Shown: positions 43,807 through 52,699, counted from the stretch's first letter. The stretch: DNA of 64,000 nt from Sinorhizobium sp. A49 (GCF_002002725.1 NZ_MUNW01000062.1:124001-188000); one strand, 5' to 3'. Numbers and translations: made by a program. The notes: a model not told the origin generated them from the letters alone.

Positions 43807-45138
43807 GTGTCTGAACGTTCGGCAAATCGCACCTTCGGAAAGCGCGCGCAAAACCATGTTCTGATCCTGGCGAGCGGCGACAAGATTCGCCATATGACCG
43901 TGCGTCCGTGGATGGCTGCCTTTGCCGTCTCGGCAGTGGGCGTCTTCAGCATCGGCTACCTTGCTGCCACCTCCTATCTCGTCCTTCGCGATGATCTGAT
44001 CGGCGGGACGATCGCCCGTCAGGCGCGCATGCAGCACGAATACGAAGACCGAATCACCGCGCTGCGGGCTCAGGTCGATCGCGTGACGAGCCGACAGCTG
44101 CTCGATCAGCAAGTCGTTGAAGAGAAGGTCGAGAAGCTGCTTCTGCAGCAGCAGGCGCTTTCCTCTCGCAACGGCAAGCTCGGCGCGCTGATCGAGCGGG
44201 CGGAAAATTCCGGTCTGACGACCGATTTCGCCCAGCCGGCACCGGTCGAACCGCTCGCCTACGAAAAACGTGCCGATGCCACCGATGGTGTGCAGGCAAT
44301 CGAAAAGCTGATGGGCCTGAGCGGCGGGCAGGCTGCCGCCCCTGCCCGTGTCGCCGCCCTGGCCTATGCTCGGCCTTCGTCAGGCGAAAGTACTTCCGAT
44401 CGCGCCGATCGGCTTTTTTCGAAGGTGACGCTCTCGCTGAAGGATGTGGAGCGTGACCAGATGCAGCGGCTTGAGCAACTGACTGATGGCGCGGCCAGAA
44501 CGTCGCAGGCGATCCGCAAGATCGTCGGTCGCACGGGTGTCGCGCTGCCGGAAAATGACGTCGCCGAGCTGGCGCCTACAGATGAAGCCACAGGTTCCAC
44601 GGGCGCCGCAATCGGCGGCCCTTTCGTAGAGCCGGTTAACGGCGACGGATTCGGCCAGTCGCTTGCGGCGCTCGATTCGGCCCTTGTCGAGCTCGAGCGG
44701 ACGCGTTCGCAGGTCCGCGAACTGCCCTTCGGCAACCCGTCGCCGGCAAGCGATATCACCAGCGACTTCGGCAACAGGCTTGATCCGTTTCTCGGTCGCT
44801 TGGCGCTGCACGCAGGTATCGACTTTCGCGCCACGGTCGGTACCCGTATCCGCGCGACGGCCCCGGGCACCGTTACCAATGCCGGCCAGACGGGCGGCTA
44901 CGGAAACATGGTCGAGATCGATCACGGCAACGGCGTTGCCAGCCGCTATGCCCACCTCTCGACGGTTCTGGTCAAGGTTGGCGACCGGATAAAGGCCGGT
45001 GATGTTGTTGCGAAGTCCGGCAACACGGGCCGTTCGACAGGCCCGCACCTGCACTACGAGATCCGGCTGAACGGTCAGGCGGTCGATCCCATGCGGTTTC
45101 TCAACGCCGGCAGCAAGCTCGCGAGCTACATGAAATGA
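43807..45138 (+). CDS. M23 family metallopeptidase with coiled coil
   Basis: Encodes 443 residues from a GTG at 43807 with GGAG-like text nearby. A membrane helix lies at about 36-60, followed by a coiled coil (about 70-140), a variable linker and a C-terminal LytM/M23 domain. The zinc site is formed by HAGIDFRA (its His, with an Asp four residues on) and HLHYEIRLNG (H-x-H type), and RIRATAPGTVTNAGQTGGYGN precedes it. M23 enzymes cut peptidoglycan cross-links; coiled-coil versions may instead activate amidases. With intact metal ligands, catalysis is likely. It is inner-membrane anchored and faces the periplasm. Confidence 0.9.
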   Translation: MSERSANRTFGKRAQNHVLILASGDKIRHMTVRPWMAAFAVSAVGVFSIGYLAATSYLVLRDDLIGGTIARQARMQHEYEDRITALRAQVDRVTSRQLLDQQVVEEKVEKLLLQQQALSSRNGKLGALIERAENSGLTTDFAQPAPVEPLAYEKRADATDGVQAIEKLMGLSGGQAAAPARVAALAYARPSSGESTSDRADRLFSKVTLSLKDVERDQMQRLEQLTDGAARTSQAIRKIVGRTGVALPENDVAELAPTDEATGSTGAAIGGPFVEPVNGDGFGQSLAALDSALVELERTRSQVRELPFGNPSPASDITSDFGNRLDPFLGRLALHAGIDFRATVGTRIRATAPGTVTNAGQTGGYGNMVEIDHGNGVASRYAHLSTVLVKVGDRIKAGDVVAKSGNTGRSTGPHLHYEIRLNGQAVDPMRFLNAGSKLASYMK

Positions 45139-45336
45139 TCAGGATGCCGACGCATTCTACCCGCGCCACTTGACAAGAAACACAACAGATTCGTTGCCAT
45201 CAAGCTTTTCCTGCTTCAACGTGCTGGATTTCTTGACTTTCGACCGTATTCGGCTTAAGAGCCCGGCCACGCGGTGGTGTGTTTTCCACCGATCGAGCAG
45301 TGTTCTTATCGAACCGGAACGGAAACAGATTTCCCT

Positions 45337-46845
45337 TTGACCAATTTTGCTGACCTTGGCCTTAGCCAAAAAGTTCTCTCCGCAGTTACCGATGCGGGCT
45401 ACACAATCCCGACCCCGATCCAGACCGGCGCCATTCCTCCGGCGTTGCAGCGTCGCGACATCCTCGGCATCGCGCAGACGGGAACAGGCAAGACGGCATC
45501 CTTCGTGTTGCCGATGCTGACCCTGCTCGAAAAGGGTCGTGCCCGTGCGCGCATGCCGCGCACACTGATTCTGGAGCCGACGCGCGAACTGGCGGCCCAG
45601 GTCGCTGAGAACTTCGACAAGTACGGCAAGAACCACAAGCTCAACATCGCGCTTCTGATCGGCGGCGTCTCGTTCGACGAGCAGGATCGCAAGCTGGAGC
45701 GCGGCGCCGATGTGCTGATCTGCACGCCCGGCCGCCTGCTCGACCATTTCGAGCGTGGCAAGCTGTTGATGAGCGGCGTCGAGATCCTGGTCATCGACGA
45801 AGCCGACCGCATGCTCGACATGGGCTTCATCCCGGATATCGAGCGTATCGCCAAGATGATCCCGTTCACGCGCCAGACTCTGTTCTTCTCGGCCACCATG
45901 CCGCCGGAAATCCAGAAGCTTGCCGATCGCTTCCTGCAGAACCCGGAACGCGTCGAAGTTGCCCGTCCGGCATCGACGGCACAGACGGTGACACAGCGTT
46001 TCGTTGCCACGCACGGCAAGGATTACGAAAAGCGCGCCGTTCTGCGCGATCTGATCCGCGCCCAGGACGACCTGAAGAACGCCATCATCTTCTGCAATCG
46101 CAAGAAGGATGTCGCCGACCTCTTCCGGTCCCTCGAACGTCACGGTTTCTCCGTCGGCGCCCTGCATGGCGACATGGACCAGCGCTCGCGCATGGCCATG
46201 CTTGCCGGCTTCAAGGACAATCTTATCACGCTGCTCGTCGCCTCCGATGTGGCCGCTCGCGGTCTCGATATCCCCGATGTCAGCCACGTCTTCAATTTCG
46301 ACGTGCCGATCCATGCGGAAGACTACGTCCATCGCATCGGCCGTACCGGCCGGGCCGGCCGCTCCGGCGCGTCCTTCACGCTGGTGACCAAGCGCGACAT
46401 GAAGTTCTCCGACGCCATCGAAAAGCTGATCGGCCAGAAGGTCGAGTGGCTGAACGGTGATCTGTCGAACCTTCCCGAGCCGATGGAAAGCCACGACACC
46501 GGTCGCCGTGACCGCGGTCGCGACGGCCGCAAGGACCGTAAAAAAGATGGGGACCGTGCACCGCGTGGCCGTTCCGATCACAAAACCGATACGGTTCGTG
46601 CCGATAGTGAGGCAGAAATTGAAGCAGTCGTCGAAAGGGTAGAAGCGGTGAAACCGGCACGCAACGCAGAGACAAAGCAGAGCAACGGCCATCGTCCGGA
46701 ACGTCCGGTTCGTGCGGCAAACCCTGCCAATGACGACAACCGCGATCGCCGCAATCGCCACCGTCGCGATCATGACGATGGCCCGACACCTGTTGGTTTC
46801 GGCGATGAAATCCCCGCATTCATGCTGATCGCCGGCAAGGCCTGA
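45337..46845 (+). CDS. DEAD-box RNA helicase (RhlE-like)
   Basis: Encodes 502 residues if started at TTG 45337 (MTNFADLGLS), where homology should begin; a GTG at 45274 would add 21 unlike residues. Motifs in order: Q motif (TPIQTGAIP), I AQTGTGKT at 46-53, Ia EPTRELA, II DEAD in VIDEADRML, III SAT, and helicase C motifs ASDVAARGLDIP and HRIGRTGRAGR. After residue about 390 comes a charged Arg/Asp/Lys-rich low-complexity tail suited to RNA binding, as in RhlE. It probably remodels rRNA or mRNA. The start remains uncertain. Confidence 0.9.
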   Translation: MTNFADLGLSQKVLSAVTDAGYTIPTPIQTGAIPPALQRRDILGIAQTGTGKTASFVLPMLTLLEKGRARARMPRTLILEPTRELAAQVAENFDKYGKNHKLNIALLIGGVSFDEQDRKLERGADVLICTPGRLLDHFERGKLLMSGVEILVIDEADRMLDMGFIPDIERIAKMIPFTRQTLFFSATMPPEIQKLADRFLQNPERVEVARPASTAQTVTQRFVATHGKDYEKRAVLRDLIRAQDDLKNAIIFCNRKKDVADLFRSLERHGFSVGALHGDMDQRSRMAMLAGFKDNLITLLVASDVAARGLDIPDVSHVFNFDVPIHAEDYVHRIGRTGRAGRSGASFTLVTKRDMKFSDAIEKLIGQKVEWLNGDLSNLPEPMESHDTGRRDRGRDGRKDRKKDGDRAPRGRSDHKTDTVRADSEAEIEAVVERVEAVKPARNAETKQSNGHRPERPVRAANPANDDNRDRRNRHRRDHDDGPTPVGFGDEIPAFMLIAGKA

Positions 46846-46852
46846 CCCAGCC

Positions 46853-47290
46853 ATGGGTCGGCCAGGCATCGACTTTCCGGGCTTCGGTTGCGGACTGGCG
46901 ATTATGCGCGACGGCAAGCTGCTGTTGTGCAAGCGCCTGAAGGCGCCTGAGGCCGGCCACTGGAACATCGTGGGCGGCAAGGTTGATCACATGGAGCGCA
47001 GCGAACTTGCCGCGCGCCGTGAAGCGGAAGAGGAAAGCGGCCTGTCGATCCGTTCGACCCGCTTTCTCTGCCTCAGCGAGCAATTGATCGAAGCCGACCG
47101 TCAGCACTGGATCTCGATGATCTACGTGACCGACGATTTTTCGGGCGAACCGCAACTGACCGAGCCAGACAAGCTGTCCGACATCGGCTGGTACGATCTC
47201 GATGCCCTACCCCAACCGATGTCGCGTTTTGCCGCTGACGCCGTGCGTGCCATTCGGACGCAGACGAAGGCGCTCGTCGAGGCTGTCTGA
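46853..47290 (+). CDS. Nudix hydrolase
   Basis: Encodes 145 residues. The Nudix box fits G-x5-E-x7-R-E-U-x-E-E-x-G-U exactly (GGKVDHMERSELAARREAEE and onward to ESGL, about 41-64). The N-terminal text FGCGLAIMRDGKLLLCKR is typical of ADP-ribose or nucleotide pyrophosphatases, but the substrate cannot be told from sequence. It begins eight bases after the helicase stop, so co-transcription is likely. Confidence 0.9.
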   Translation: MGRPGIDFPGFGCGLAIMRDGKLLLCKRLKAPEAGHWNIVGGKVDHMERSELAARREAEEESGLSIRSTRFLCLSEQLIEADRQHWISMIYVTDDFSGEPQLTEPDKLSDIGWYDLDALPQPMSRFAADAVRAIRTQTKALVEAV

Positions 47291-47387
47291 GTAAATCGTT
47301 TTCCCACCAGGGAATGCGCAGAAGCGAAAGAGATAGAACGTTTCCACGGTTCCGTCTGAACCGGTAACGACATCAGCATCGGCCCGC

Positions 47388-47705
47388 CTATGTCTTGGCC
47401 CGCAACGCCGCCTCATAGGCAAGTCTGACCCATCGCGCCATTTCATCAGGATCGTCGTAGGCCTCTTCCGGGATGCTCCAATAGGGCATCTTCACCGGTT
47501 TTCCCTTGCCGTCATACGCCCATCGCCGCGATCCGGCGGCCTCGAAGGTCGGGCCGGTCCTGTCGTCGCCCTTCAGGAGAATTTCTCCATCGACTTCGAG
47601 CGCGAAGATGACGCCTTCGAAATAGACGCCCTTGCCGCCGAACATGCGTTTGATGGTCACCGGCCCAAGCGTTTCGAACATTTCCTCGATCGCAGCATTG
47701 TCCAA
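47388..47705 (-). CDS. TfoX N-terminal domain protein
   Basis: Encodes 105 residues of the TfoX_N family: EMFETLGPVTIKRMFGGKGVYFEG near the start and YWSIPEEAYDDPDEMARWVRLAYEAA at the end. TfoX is a competence regulator in gamma-proteobacteria, but this stand-alone N-terminal domain is widespread and its role is unknown. It ends the minus-strand run that includes the molybdenum-maturation genes; only four bases separate it from the next gene, so it is probably co-transcribed. Confidence 0.85.
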   Translation of the reverse strand: MDNAAIEEMFETLGPVTIKRMFGGKGVYFEGVIFALEVDGEILLKGDDRTGPTFEAAGSRRWAYDGKGKPVKMPYWSIPEEAYDDPDEMARWVRLAYEAALRAKT

Positions 47706-47709
47706 GCGT

Positions 47710-49326
47710 CTATTCCTCCAAAGTTCCGCCGGCAGCGATGATTTGCTCAGGCGTGTCGAGGTCGAGACGAGCGGCAGCGCCTAACTCGACATCGATGACC
47801 GGCAATCCGCATCTTTCGACGATATGCCTTGCGCCGACATCGCCAAGCAATTGGCTGACGGCGGAAAATGTCTGGCGCGGCAGGATGACCGGGTTGCCGC
47901 GCTGGCCGTCAGCGGTTGCTCGGATCACCGCACGCCCACCTTCAGCGGTAAATGCATCGACGAGCCGGCGCAGGTCGCTCGCCGTTATCCCCGGCATGTC
48001 TGCCAGCATCACCAGCATGCCGCCGGCCCCGCGATCGAGTGCCGAGAGCGCTGCTGTCAGAGACGATGCCATGCCGGACAGGTAATCGGGATTGGAGACG
48101 AGGACCACCGGAAGGTCACCGAGCGCTGCGCGAATTTCCGGCTCGCGATGTCCGGTGACGACGATCACCCGGCCGATATCGGCTGCAAGCGCACTGACGA
48201 CGGTGCGGCGAACGAGCGGCACGCCATCGAAGGTTGCTAGCAGCTTGTGGCCGCCTTCCGGCCCCATGCGACTGGCGCGGCCGGCTGCCAGCACGACGGT
48301 TTCCACCGGCCCCAAAGCCACCGCCGCTGCGGGCTCGCGCGGCTGTGGTCGGGTGGGTATCTCCTTCAGCAAGCCACCGACTCCGAGCCCAGTAATGTCA
48401 TGCGCGCTTGGCCACTCACCGGCGAGAATGCGATCGAGCACCCAGTCGAAACCGTTTTCGCGCGGACTGCGGGCGCAGCCGGGTGCTCCGACCACCGGCA
48501 CCGTTCCGACGCGGCCGAGCACGATGAGATTGCCGGGGTCAACAGGCATGCCAACGTGATCGACAATGCCGCCTGCCCGGCGGATGGCAGCGGGAATGAC
48601 ATCGTCCGAATCAGCAACTGCCGACGCGCCGAAGACGATGATGAGGTCGTGGTCGGCCTTCAGATCGTCGATGGCGGCGGCCACTGCGTCTTCCGTATGG
48701 GCAACGCGACGCTCCGTCTTAAGCGCGCTTGCGGATTGTCGCAGGCGCGCGGCGAGCACGGCATGGGTCTTGTCCATGACCTGGCGTTTCAATGAAGGCA
48801 ACTCAGTTGCTATCAGTGCGGCATTGCGTGCGGAATAGGGCTTCACCTCGAAGGCCGTGGCAGTGCGTAGCAACATCTCCGCCTGCTCCACGAGCGATCC
48901 AGCCACCGCTAGCGGTATGATCTTGATCGTCGCAACCATGTCGCCAGGCTGCACCGGCACATGGTCGGCAAGGCAGGCGAGCGTGATGGCCGGATCGATG
49001 CGGTTCAGCCGGTCTATGGTGTCGCGGGTGGCGACGAACAGTCCGTGTACCCGGGAGTATATGTTTACGCGGCCGGTTGCCGCCGAGGAAAACCGCAGAT
49101 GGTCGGGAGCAATCGCTGCGGCGATCCGCGCCGCCGCTTCATCTTCCAGCAAATCACCCTGATCCGGTTGGGCGACGATAATCTCGTCGAGCCCCGCTTG
49201 CATCAGAATGGCAAGATCGCTTGAGGTGAGGACGTGCCCTTTCGGCAAGCGTAGATCGCCGGCCTTGACGGCATGCGCGAGCACGGCGCCTTCAGCCGCG
49301 GAAAGCGTGAGGGCTCCAAATCTCAT
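47710..49326 (-). CDS. Molybdopterin-binding domain fused to MobA-like nucleotidyltransferase
   Basis: Encodes 538 residues. The N-terminal about 325 residues are a MoeA/MoCF-like molybdopterin-binding domain (MRFGALTLSAAEGAVLAH, then DHDLIIVFGASAVADSDDVIPAA and PVDPGNLIVLGRVGTVPVVG). Residues about 341-538 form a MobA/MocA-like nucleotidyltransferase (VVLAAGRASRMG at 345-355 with a Lys at 361, and a later MLADMPGI). The pair probably handles molybdopterin and adds CMP for a xanthine-dehydrogenase-family enzyme. Specificity for cytidine is an inference from the neighbouring xdhC/cox-like genes. It overlaps the next gene by four bases. Confidence 0.9.
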   Translation of the reverse strand: MRFGALTLSAAEGAVLAHAVKAGDLRLPKGHVLTSSDLAILMQAGLDEIIVAQPDQGDLLEDEAAARIAAAIAPDHLRFSSAATGRVNIYSRVHGLFVATRDTIDRLNRIDPAITLACLADHVPVQPGDMVATIKIIPLAVAGSLVEQAEMLLRTATAFEVKPYSARNAALIATELPSLKRQVMDKTHAVLAARLRQSASALKTERRVAHTEDAVAAAIDDLKADHDLIIVFGASAVADSDDVIPAAIRRAGGIVDHVGMPVDPGNLIVLGRVGTVPVVGAPGCARSPRENGFDWVLDRILAGEWPSAHDITGLGVGGLLKEIPTRPQPREPAAAVALGPVETVVLAAGRASRMGPEGGHKLLATFDGVPLVRRTVVSALAADIGRVIVVTGHREPEIRAALGDLPVVLVSNPDYLSGMASSLTAALSALDRGAGGMLVMLADMPGITASDLRRLVDAFTAEGGRAVIRATADGQRGNPVILPRQTFSAVSQLLGDVGARHIVERCGLPVIDVELGAAARLDLDTPEQIIAAGGTLEE

Positions 49327-50030
49327 CGAGGCTCCTCGCTGCCGGACAGGATATCCCGACGCCTGAGCGCTTCGATAATTTCCGCGAGGATCGCAACTGC
49401 GATCTCTGCCGGGCTTGTCGCGCCGATGTCGAGCCCGATGGGCGCCCTCACCCGCGCGATAGCCTCATCGGAGAGCCCCAGCCGACGCAGGCGCTCGACG
49501 CGGCTTGCATGCGTCTTTCTGCTGCCAAGGGCGCCGACATAGAAGCAGCCTGCGGCAAGGGCTGCCCTGATCGGTTCGTCATCGATCTTCGGATCGTGTG
49601 TGACCGCGACCAGCGCCGTGAACCGATCAAGCGGCCGGACCTTGAGGACGTCTTCCGGCCAATCCGCTATCAGTTCGACGCCGGAAAAGCGTTCGGCCGT
49701 CGCAAAGGCGGTGCGCGGGTCGAGGATGGTAAGGTCGAAGCCTGCGACAGCAGCCATCCGCGCCAGCGCTTGCGAGATATGGACCGCGCCGACAACGAGG
49801 ATGCGCGGTGGCGGCAGGTACACATTGAGGAACAAGGACCGCCCGCCCGCCATGATCATTCCGGGCTTGCCAGACCGAAGTGCCGCCGTCATCGCGTCGA
49901 TCCATTCGTCCGCACAGCGTTCGCCTTCGACGCAGAGAACGCTCTGATCGGTTTCAAGATCGGTAAAGACAGCCGCGGCCCGCCTACTCGTGCGCGCTGC
50001 ATTCAAAGCCTGAAGGGTTGCGAGATCCAT
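49323..50030 (-). CDS. XdhC family protein, Rossmann (C-terminal) half
   Basis: Encodes 235 residues. The Rossmann pattern ILVVGAVHISQALARMAAVAGF and the C-terminal PIGLDIGATSPAEIAVAILAEII are the hallmarks of the XdhC C-terminal domain. XdhC binds molybdenum cofactor, promotes its sulfuration and inserts it into xanthine dehydrogenase-type enzymes. The N-terminal XdhC/CoxI domain is not here but is encoded by the gene just upstream, so the usual protein is split in two. The family usually reads GxGHxxxxLA, and here GAVHISQALA. Confidence 0.9.
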   Translation of the reverse strand: MDLATLQALNAARTSRRAAAVFTDLETDQSVLCVEGERCADEWIDAMTAALRSGKPGMIMAGGRSLFLNVYLPPPRILVVGAVHISQALARMAAVAGFDLTILDPRTAFATAERFSGVELIADWPEDVLKVRPLDRFTALVAVTHDPKIDDEPIRAALAAGCFYVGALGSRKTHASRVERLRRLGLSDEAIARVRAPIGLDIGATSPAEIAVAILAEIIEALRRRDILSGSEEPR

Positions 50031-50033
50031 GGT

Positions 50034-50366
50034 TCAGCCATCAACCCGCTCGACAAGCACCCGGATCCGGCCACCACAGGACAGACCGACACGCCATGCC
50101 GTCTCGTCGGCTACGCCAAATTCGAGGATTTTCGCCTTGCCGGTCTCCAGAATATCGGCCGCTTCGCCGATGACCGCACCCTCGACGCATCCGCCGGAAA
50201 CCGAGCCTTCGAAATTTCCGGCCCCATCGATCACCAGATGGCTGCCGACCGGTCGCGGTGCGGATCCCCAGGTTTCGATCACCGTTGCAATCGCCACTTG
50301 GCGCCCTTCACAGACCCAGGCTTCGGCGACTGCGAGTGGGTCGAGGGTATCGGTCGATGCCTGCAT
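50034..50366 (-). CDS. XdhC/CoxI family protein, N-terminal domain only
   Basis: Encodes 110 residues carrying VAIATVIETWGSAPRPVGSH and SVSGGCVEGAVIGEA, the conserved N-terminal XdhC/CoxI domain with its Cys. It ends soon after LSCGGRIRVLVE. The partner Rossmann domain follows three bases downstream as a separate gene. The two should act together in cofactor insertion. Short size, clean ends and tight spacing show a genuine split rather than a frameshift. Confidence 0.9.
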   Translation of the reverse strand: MQASTDTLDPLAVAEAWVCEGRQVAIATVIETWGSAPRPVGSHLVIDGAGNFEGSVSGGCVEGAVIGEAADILETGKAKILEFGVADETAWRVGLSCGGRIRVLVERVDG

Positions 50367-50367
50367 G

Positions 50368-51651
50368 TCAGCTGCCTCCCAGCACAGTGCGATGCTCGTT
50401 CATAAACCGCCGAGGGTCCGCCTCCCCGGACCTTTGACCCGACAGCGACTTCACCAGCTCGCCCACGGACTCAAGATTGTGTACGGCCCGGAATTCGTCA
50501 ACATGCGGCAGCATCGCTTTGACGCCGCGGGCGCGCGCCTCGAAACCATCGAACCGTAGCAGCGGATTGAGCCAGATCAGCCGGCGGCAGGAGCGATGCA
50601 GGCGACCGATCTCCTGCTCCAGCTCTCGCGTGTCGTCCCGCTCGAGCCCGTCGGTGATCAGAAGCACGATGGCGCCCTGTCCAAGCACCCGCCGCGACCA
50701 GCGTCGGTTGAACTCGTGCAGGGTTTCGCCGATGCGTGTGCCACCGGACCAATCCTTGACCGCGGAGATGCATTCGTCGAGTGCGACATCCGGGTCGCGA
50801 TTTCGCATCGGCCGCGAAACATTGGTCAGCCGTGTGCCGAAGAGGAAGGTGTGAACGCGCTGGCGTTTTTCGCTGAGGGCATGGAGGAAATGCAGGAAGA
50901 TGCGGGTGTATTGGCTCATCGACCCGGAAATGTCAGCAAGTACCACCAGCGGCGGATGAACGAGGCGCCGTTCGCGAAAGCGCGGCAGGATCAGTTCGCC
51001 GCCGAAGCGCATGGCGTCGCGCATCGTCGCGCGCGGATCGATGCGTATCTGCCGCGAGGACGGCTGGTATCGCCGTGTCCGCACCCAGTCGAGCGGCAGT
51101 ACCAGCGACGACAGCGCCCGCCTCGCCTCGGTGATTTCGGCAGCGGTCATCTGGGCGAAATCGGCCTTGCGGAAAAGCTCCCTGCCCGAAACGGTATAGC
51201 GGGCGTCGACCTCGATCTCGGGTTCATCGCGCGGCGGCCGGGCATCATCATGACCGGACATCAATGCATCGCTGACACGCGTCTCGCCCGCCCGTCGCCG
51301 CTGGCGCTCGCTGTCGCGTTGCGGTGCGAGCGGAGACATCATCGCGATCATCTTCTCGACAAGGCCACGCGAACGCCAGAACAGCCGAAAAGCCTCGTCG
51401 AACACCGGCTGGTCCTCGTGGCGCTTGACGAAAATACACTGAAGGGCCGCGTAGAATTCGTCGCGGGCGCCGATGCCGATCAGCGTGACCGCGTCGATGG
51501 CGTCGGCCACTGCCCCAGGTCCGACTTTCATCCCGGCGCGCCGCAGGGCGCGGGCAAAGTACACGATGTTGTCGGCCAGCTTTCCGTCACCGGGTGGGAT
51601 CGGTGGGAGAATAGCACCATCAGGCGGATGTTCTCCCGGCTCCATGGTCAA
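50368..51651 (-). CDS. VWA domain protein (CoxE-like)
   Basis: Encodes 427 residues. The CoxE/VWA part has a MIDAS site DISGS (D240, S242, S244) in VVLADISGSMSQYTR, then TFLFGTRLTNVSRPM, SGGTRIGETL and LLITDGLERDD. CoxE works with the MoxR-type ATPase CoxD in assembling the [CuSMoO2] site of carbon monoxide dehydrogenase. Similar pairs occur with other molybdenum hydroxylases. The gene overlaps the ATPase gene by four bases. No CO dehydrogenase subunit gene is seen here, so the client enzyme is unknown. Confidence 0.9.
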   Translation of the reverse strand: MTMEPGEHPPDGAILPPIPPGDGKLADNIVYFARALRRAGMKVGPGAVADAIDAVTLIGIGARDEFYAALQCIFVKRHEDQPVFDEAFRLFWRSRGLVEKMIAMMSPLAPQRDSERQRRRAGETRVSDALMSGHDDARPPRDEPEIEVDARYTVSGRELFRKADFAQMTAAEITEARRALSSLVLPLDWVRTRRYQPSSRQIRIDPRATMRDAMRFGGELILPRFRERRLVHPPLVVLADISGSMSQYTRIFLHFLHALSEKRQRVHTFLFGTRLTNVSRPMRNRDPDVALDECISAVKDWSGGTRIGETLHEFNRRWSRRVLGQGAIVLLITDGLERDDTRELEQEIGRLHRSCRRLIWLNPLLRFDGFEARARGVKAMLPHVDEFRAVHNLESVGELVKSLSGQRSGEADPRRFMNEHRTVLGGS

Positions 51652-52577
51652 CCTGCCGCCAGCAGCTCAGCCTTGACTTCGGCAAGCAGCTTGCGCCCTT
51701 CGGCTCCGTCGATCCGGGCGATGTCGTCCTGATACTTCAGCAACGTGCCCAGCGTATCGGCGATCGTTTCGGGATCGAGCGCGAGCCGGTCAAGCTCGGT
51801 CAGGGCCGTCGCCCAATCGATCGTCTCAGCGACGCCGGGGTTCTTGAAAAGATCAATGGTGCGGAGCCGCTGCACATAGGCGATGATTTCGCGCGACAGG
51901 GCGGCGTTGCAGCCCGGAACCTTGCGGCGGATGATTTCGAGTTCCTGCATTGCCTTGGGATAATCGACCCAATAGTAGAGGCAGCGTCGCTTCAAGGCGT
52001 CGTGGATCTCACGCGTGCGATTGGTGGTGATGATGACGACAGGCGGCTCAGTGGCGCGGATGGTCCCGAGTTCCGGAATGGTGACCTGGAAATCCGAGAG
52101 GACCTCGAGCAGGAACGCTTCGAAGGCTTCGTCGGTGCGGTCGAGCTCGTCGATCAGAAACACCGGTGCCCGGCCGCTCTCACCGGAAATAGCCTGAAGC
52201 ACCGGGCGTCGGATGAGAAATCGTTCCGAGAATATGTCGCTTTCGACCCTGCGACGATCGACTGTTCCGGCCGCTTCCGACAACCGAATCTCCAGCATTT
52301 GCGCCGGGTAGTTCCACTCGTAGACCGCGGAGGCGACATCCAGCCCCTCGTAACACTGAAGGCGGATCAAGGGGCGATCAAGGGCGCGGGCCAGCACCTT
52401 GGCAATCTCGGTCTTGCCGACACCGGCCTCGCCTTCGAGAAAGAGCGGGCGCTTCATCCTGAGCGCCAGAAACAGCACCGTCGCCAGCGCCGTGCCGGAG
52501 AGATAATCCTGTGCCTCGAGCATCGCCATCGTTTCATCGATGGATTGGGGCAATACGCCTGTCGCCGGTGCCGCCAT
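51648..52577 (-). CDS. MoxR-type AAA+ ATPase (CoxD-like)
   Basis: Encodes 309 residues from the ATG at 52577, which has GGAGG four bases before; a GTG at 52607 is an alternative. Walker A is GEAGVGKT (49-56), Walker B is VFLIDELDRTDEAFE, and sensor 1 is VVIITTNRTREIHDALKRRC. The pattern ALKRRCLYYWVDYP is typical of the MoxR/CoxD group. These ATPases act with a VWA protein to activate a metalloenzyme. It is the first gene of the maturation run, behind a palindrome that includes a -10-like TATAAA. Confidence 0.9.
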   Translation of the reverse strand: MAAPATGVLPQSIDETMAMLEAQDYLSGTALATVLFLALRMKRPLFLEGEAGVGKTEIAKVLARALDRPLIRLQCYEGLDVASAVYEWNYPAQMLEIRLSEAAGTVDRRRVESDIFSERFLIRRPVLQAISGESGRAPVFLIDELDRTDEAFEAFLLEVLSDFQVTIPELGTIRATEPPVVIITTNRTREIHDALKRRCLYYWVDYPKAMQELEIIRRKVPGCNAALSREIIAYVQRLRTIDLFKNPGVAETIDWATALTELDRLALDPETIADTLGTLLKYQDDIARIDGAEGRKLLAEVKAELLAAG

Positions 52578-52622
52578 GCATCCTCCGCCACGGCCAGTTT
52601 CAGTCACTAGGAAGCGTCGTCG

Positions 52623-52643
52623 AGATGATCTTTTATATCATCT
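52623..52643. promoter_or_regulatory. Palindrome upstream of the CoxD-like gene
   Basis: AGATGAT (52623-52629), seven bases, ATCATCT (52637-52643). On the minus strand the centre contains TATAAA, a possible -10 element of the maturation operon, so a repressor could block it. No clear -35 element was found. Confidence 0.35.
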
Positions 52644-52699
52644 ACTTGCAGAAAATTTCTCATGTTCTCTTAGAGGACGTGTCGCCCCTCCTTGAAAAC

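Noticed and set aside
45157-46980. 607-codon minus-strand frame across the helicase gene
   Set aside because: Antisense to the DEAD-box gene; Arg/Ala-rich mirrored composition and no motif.
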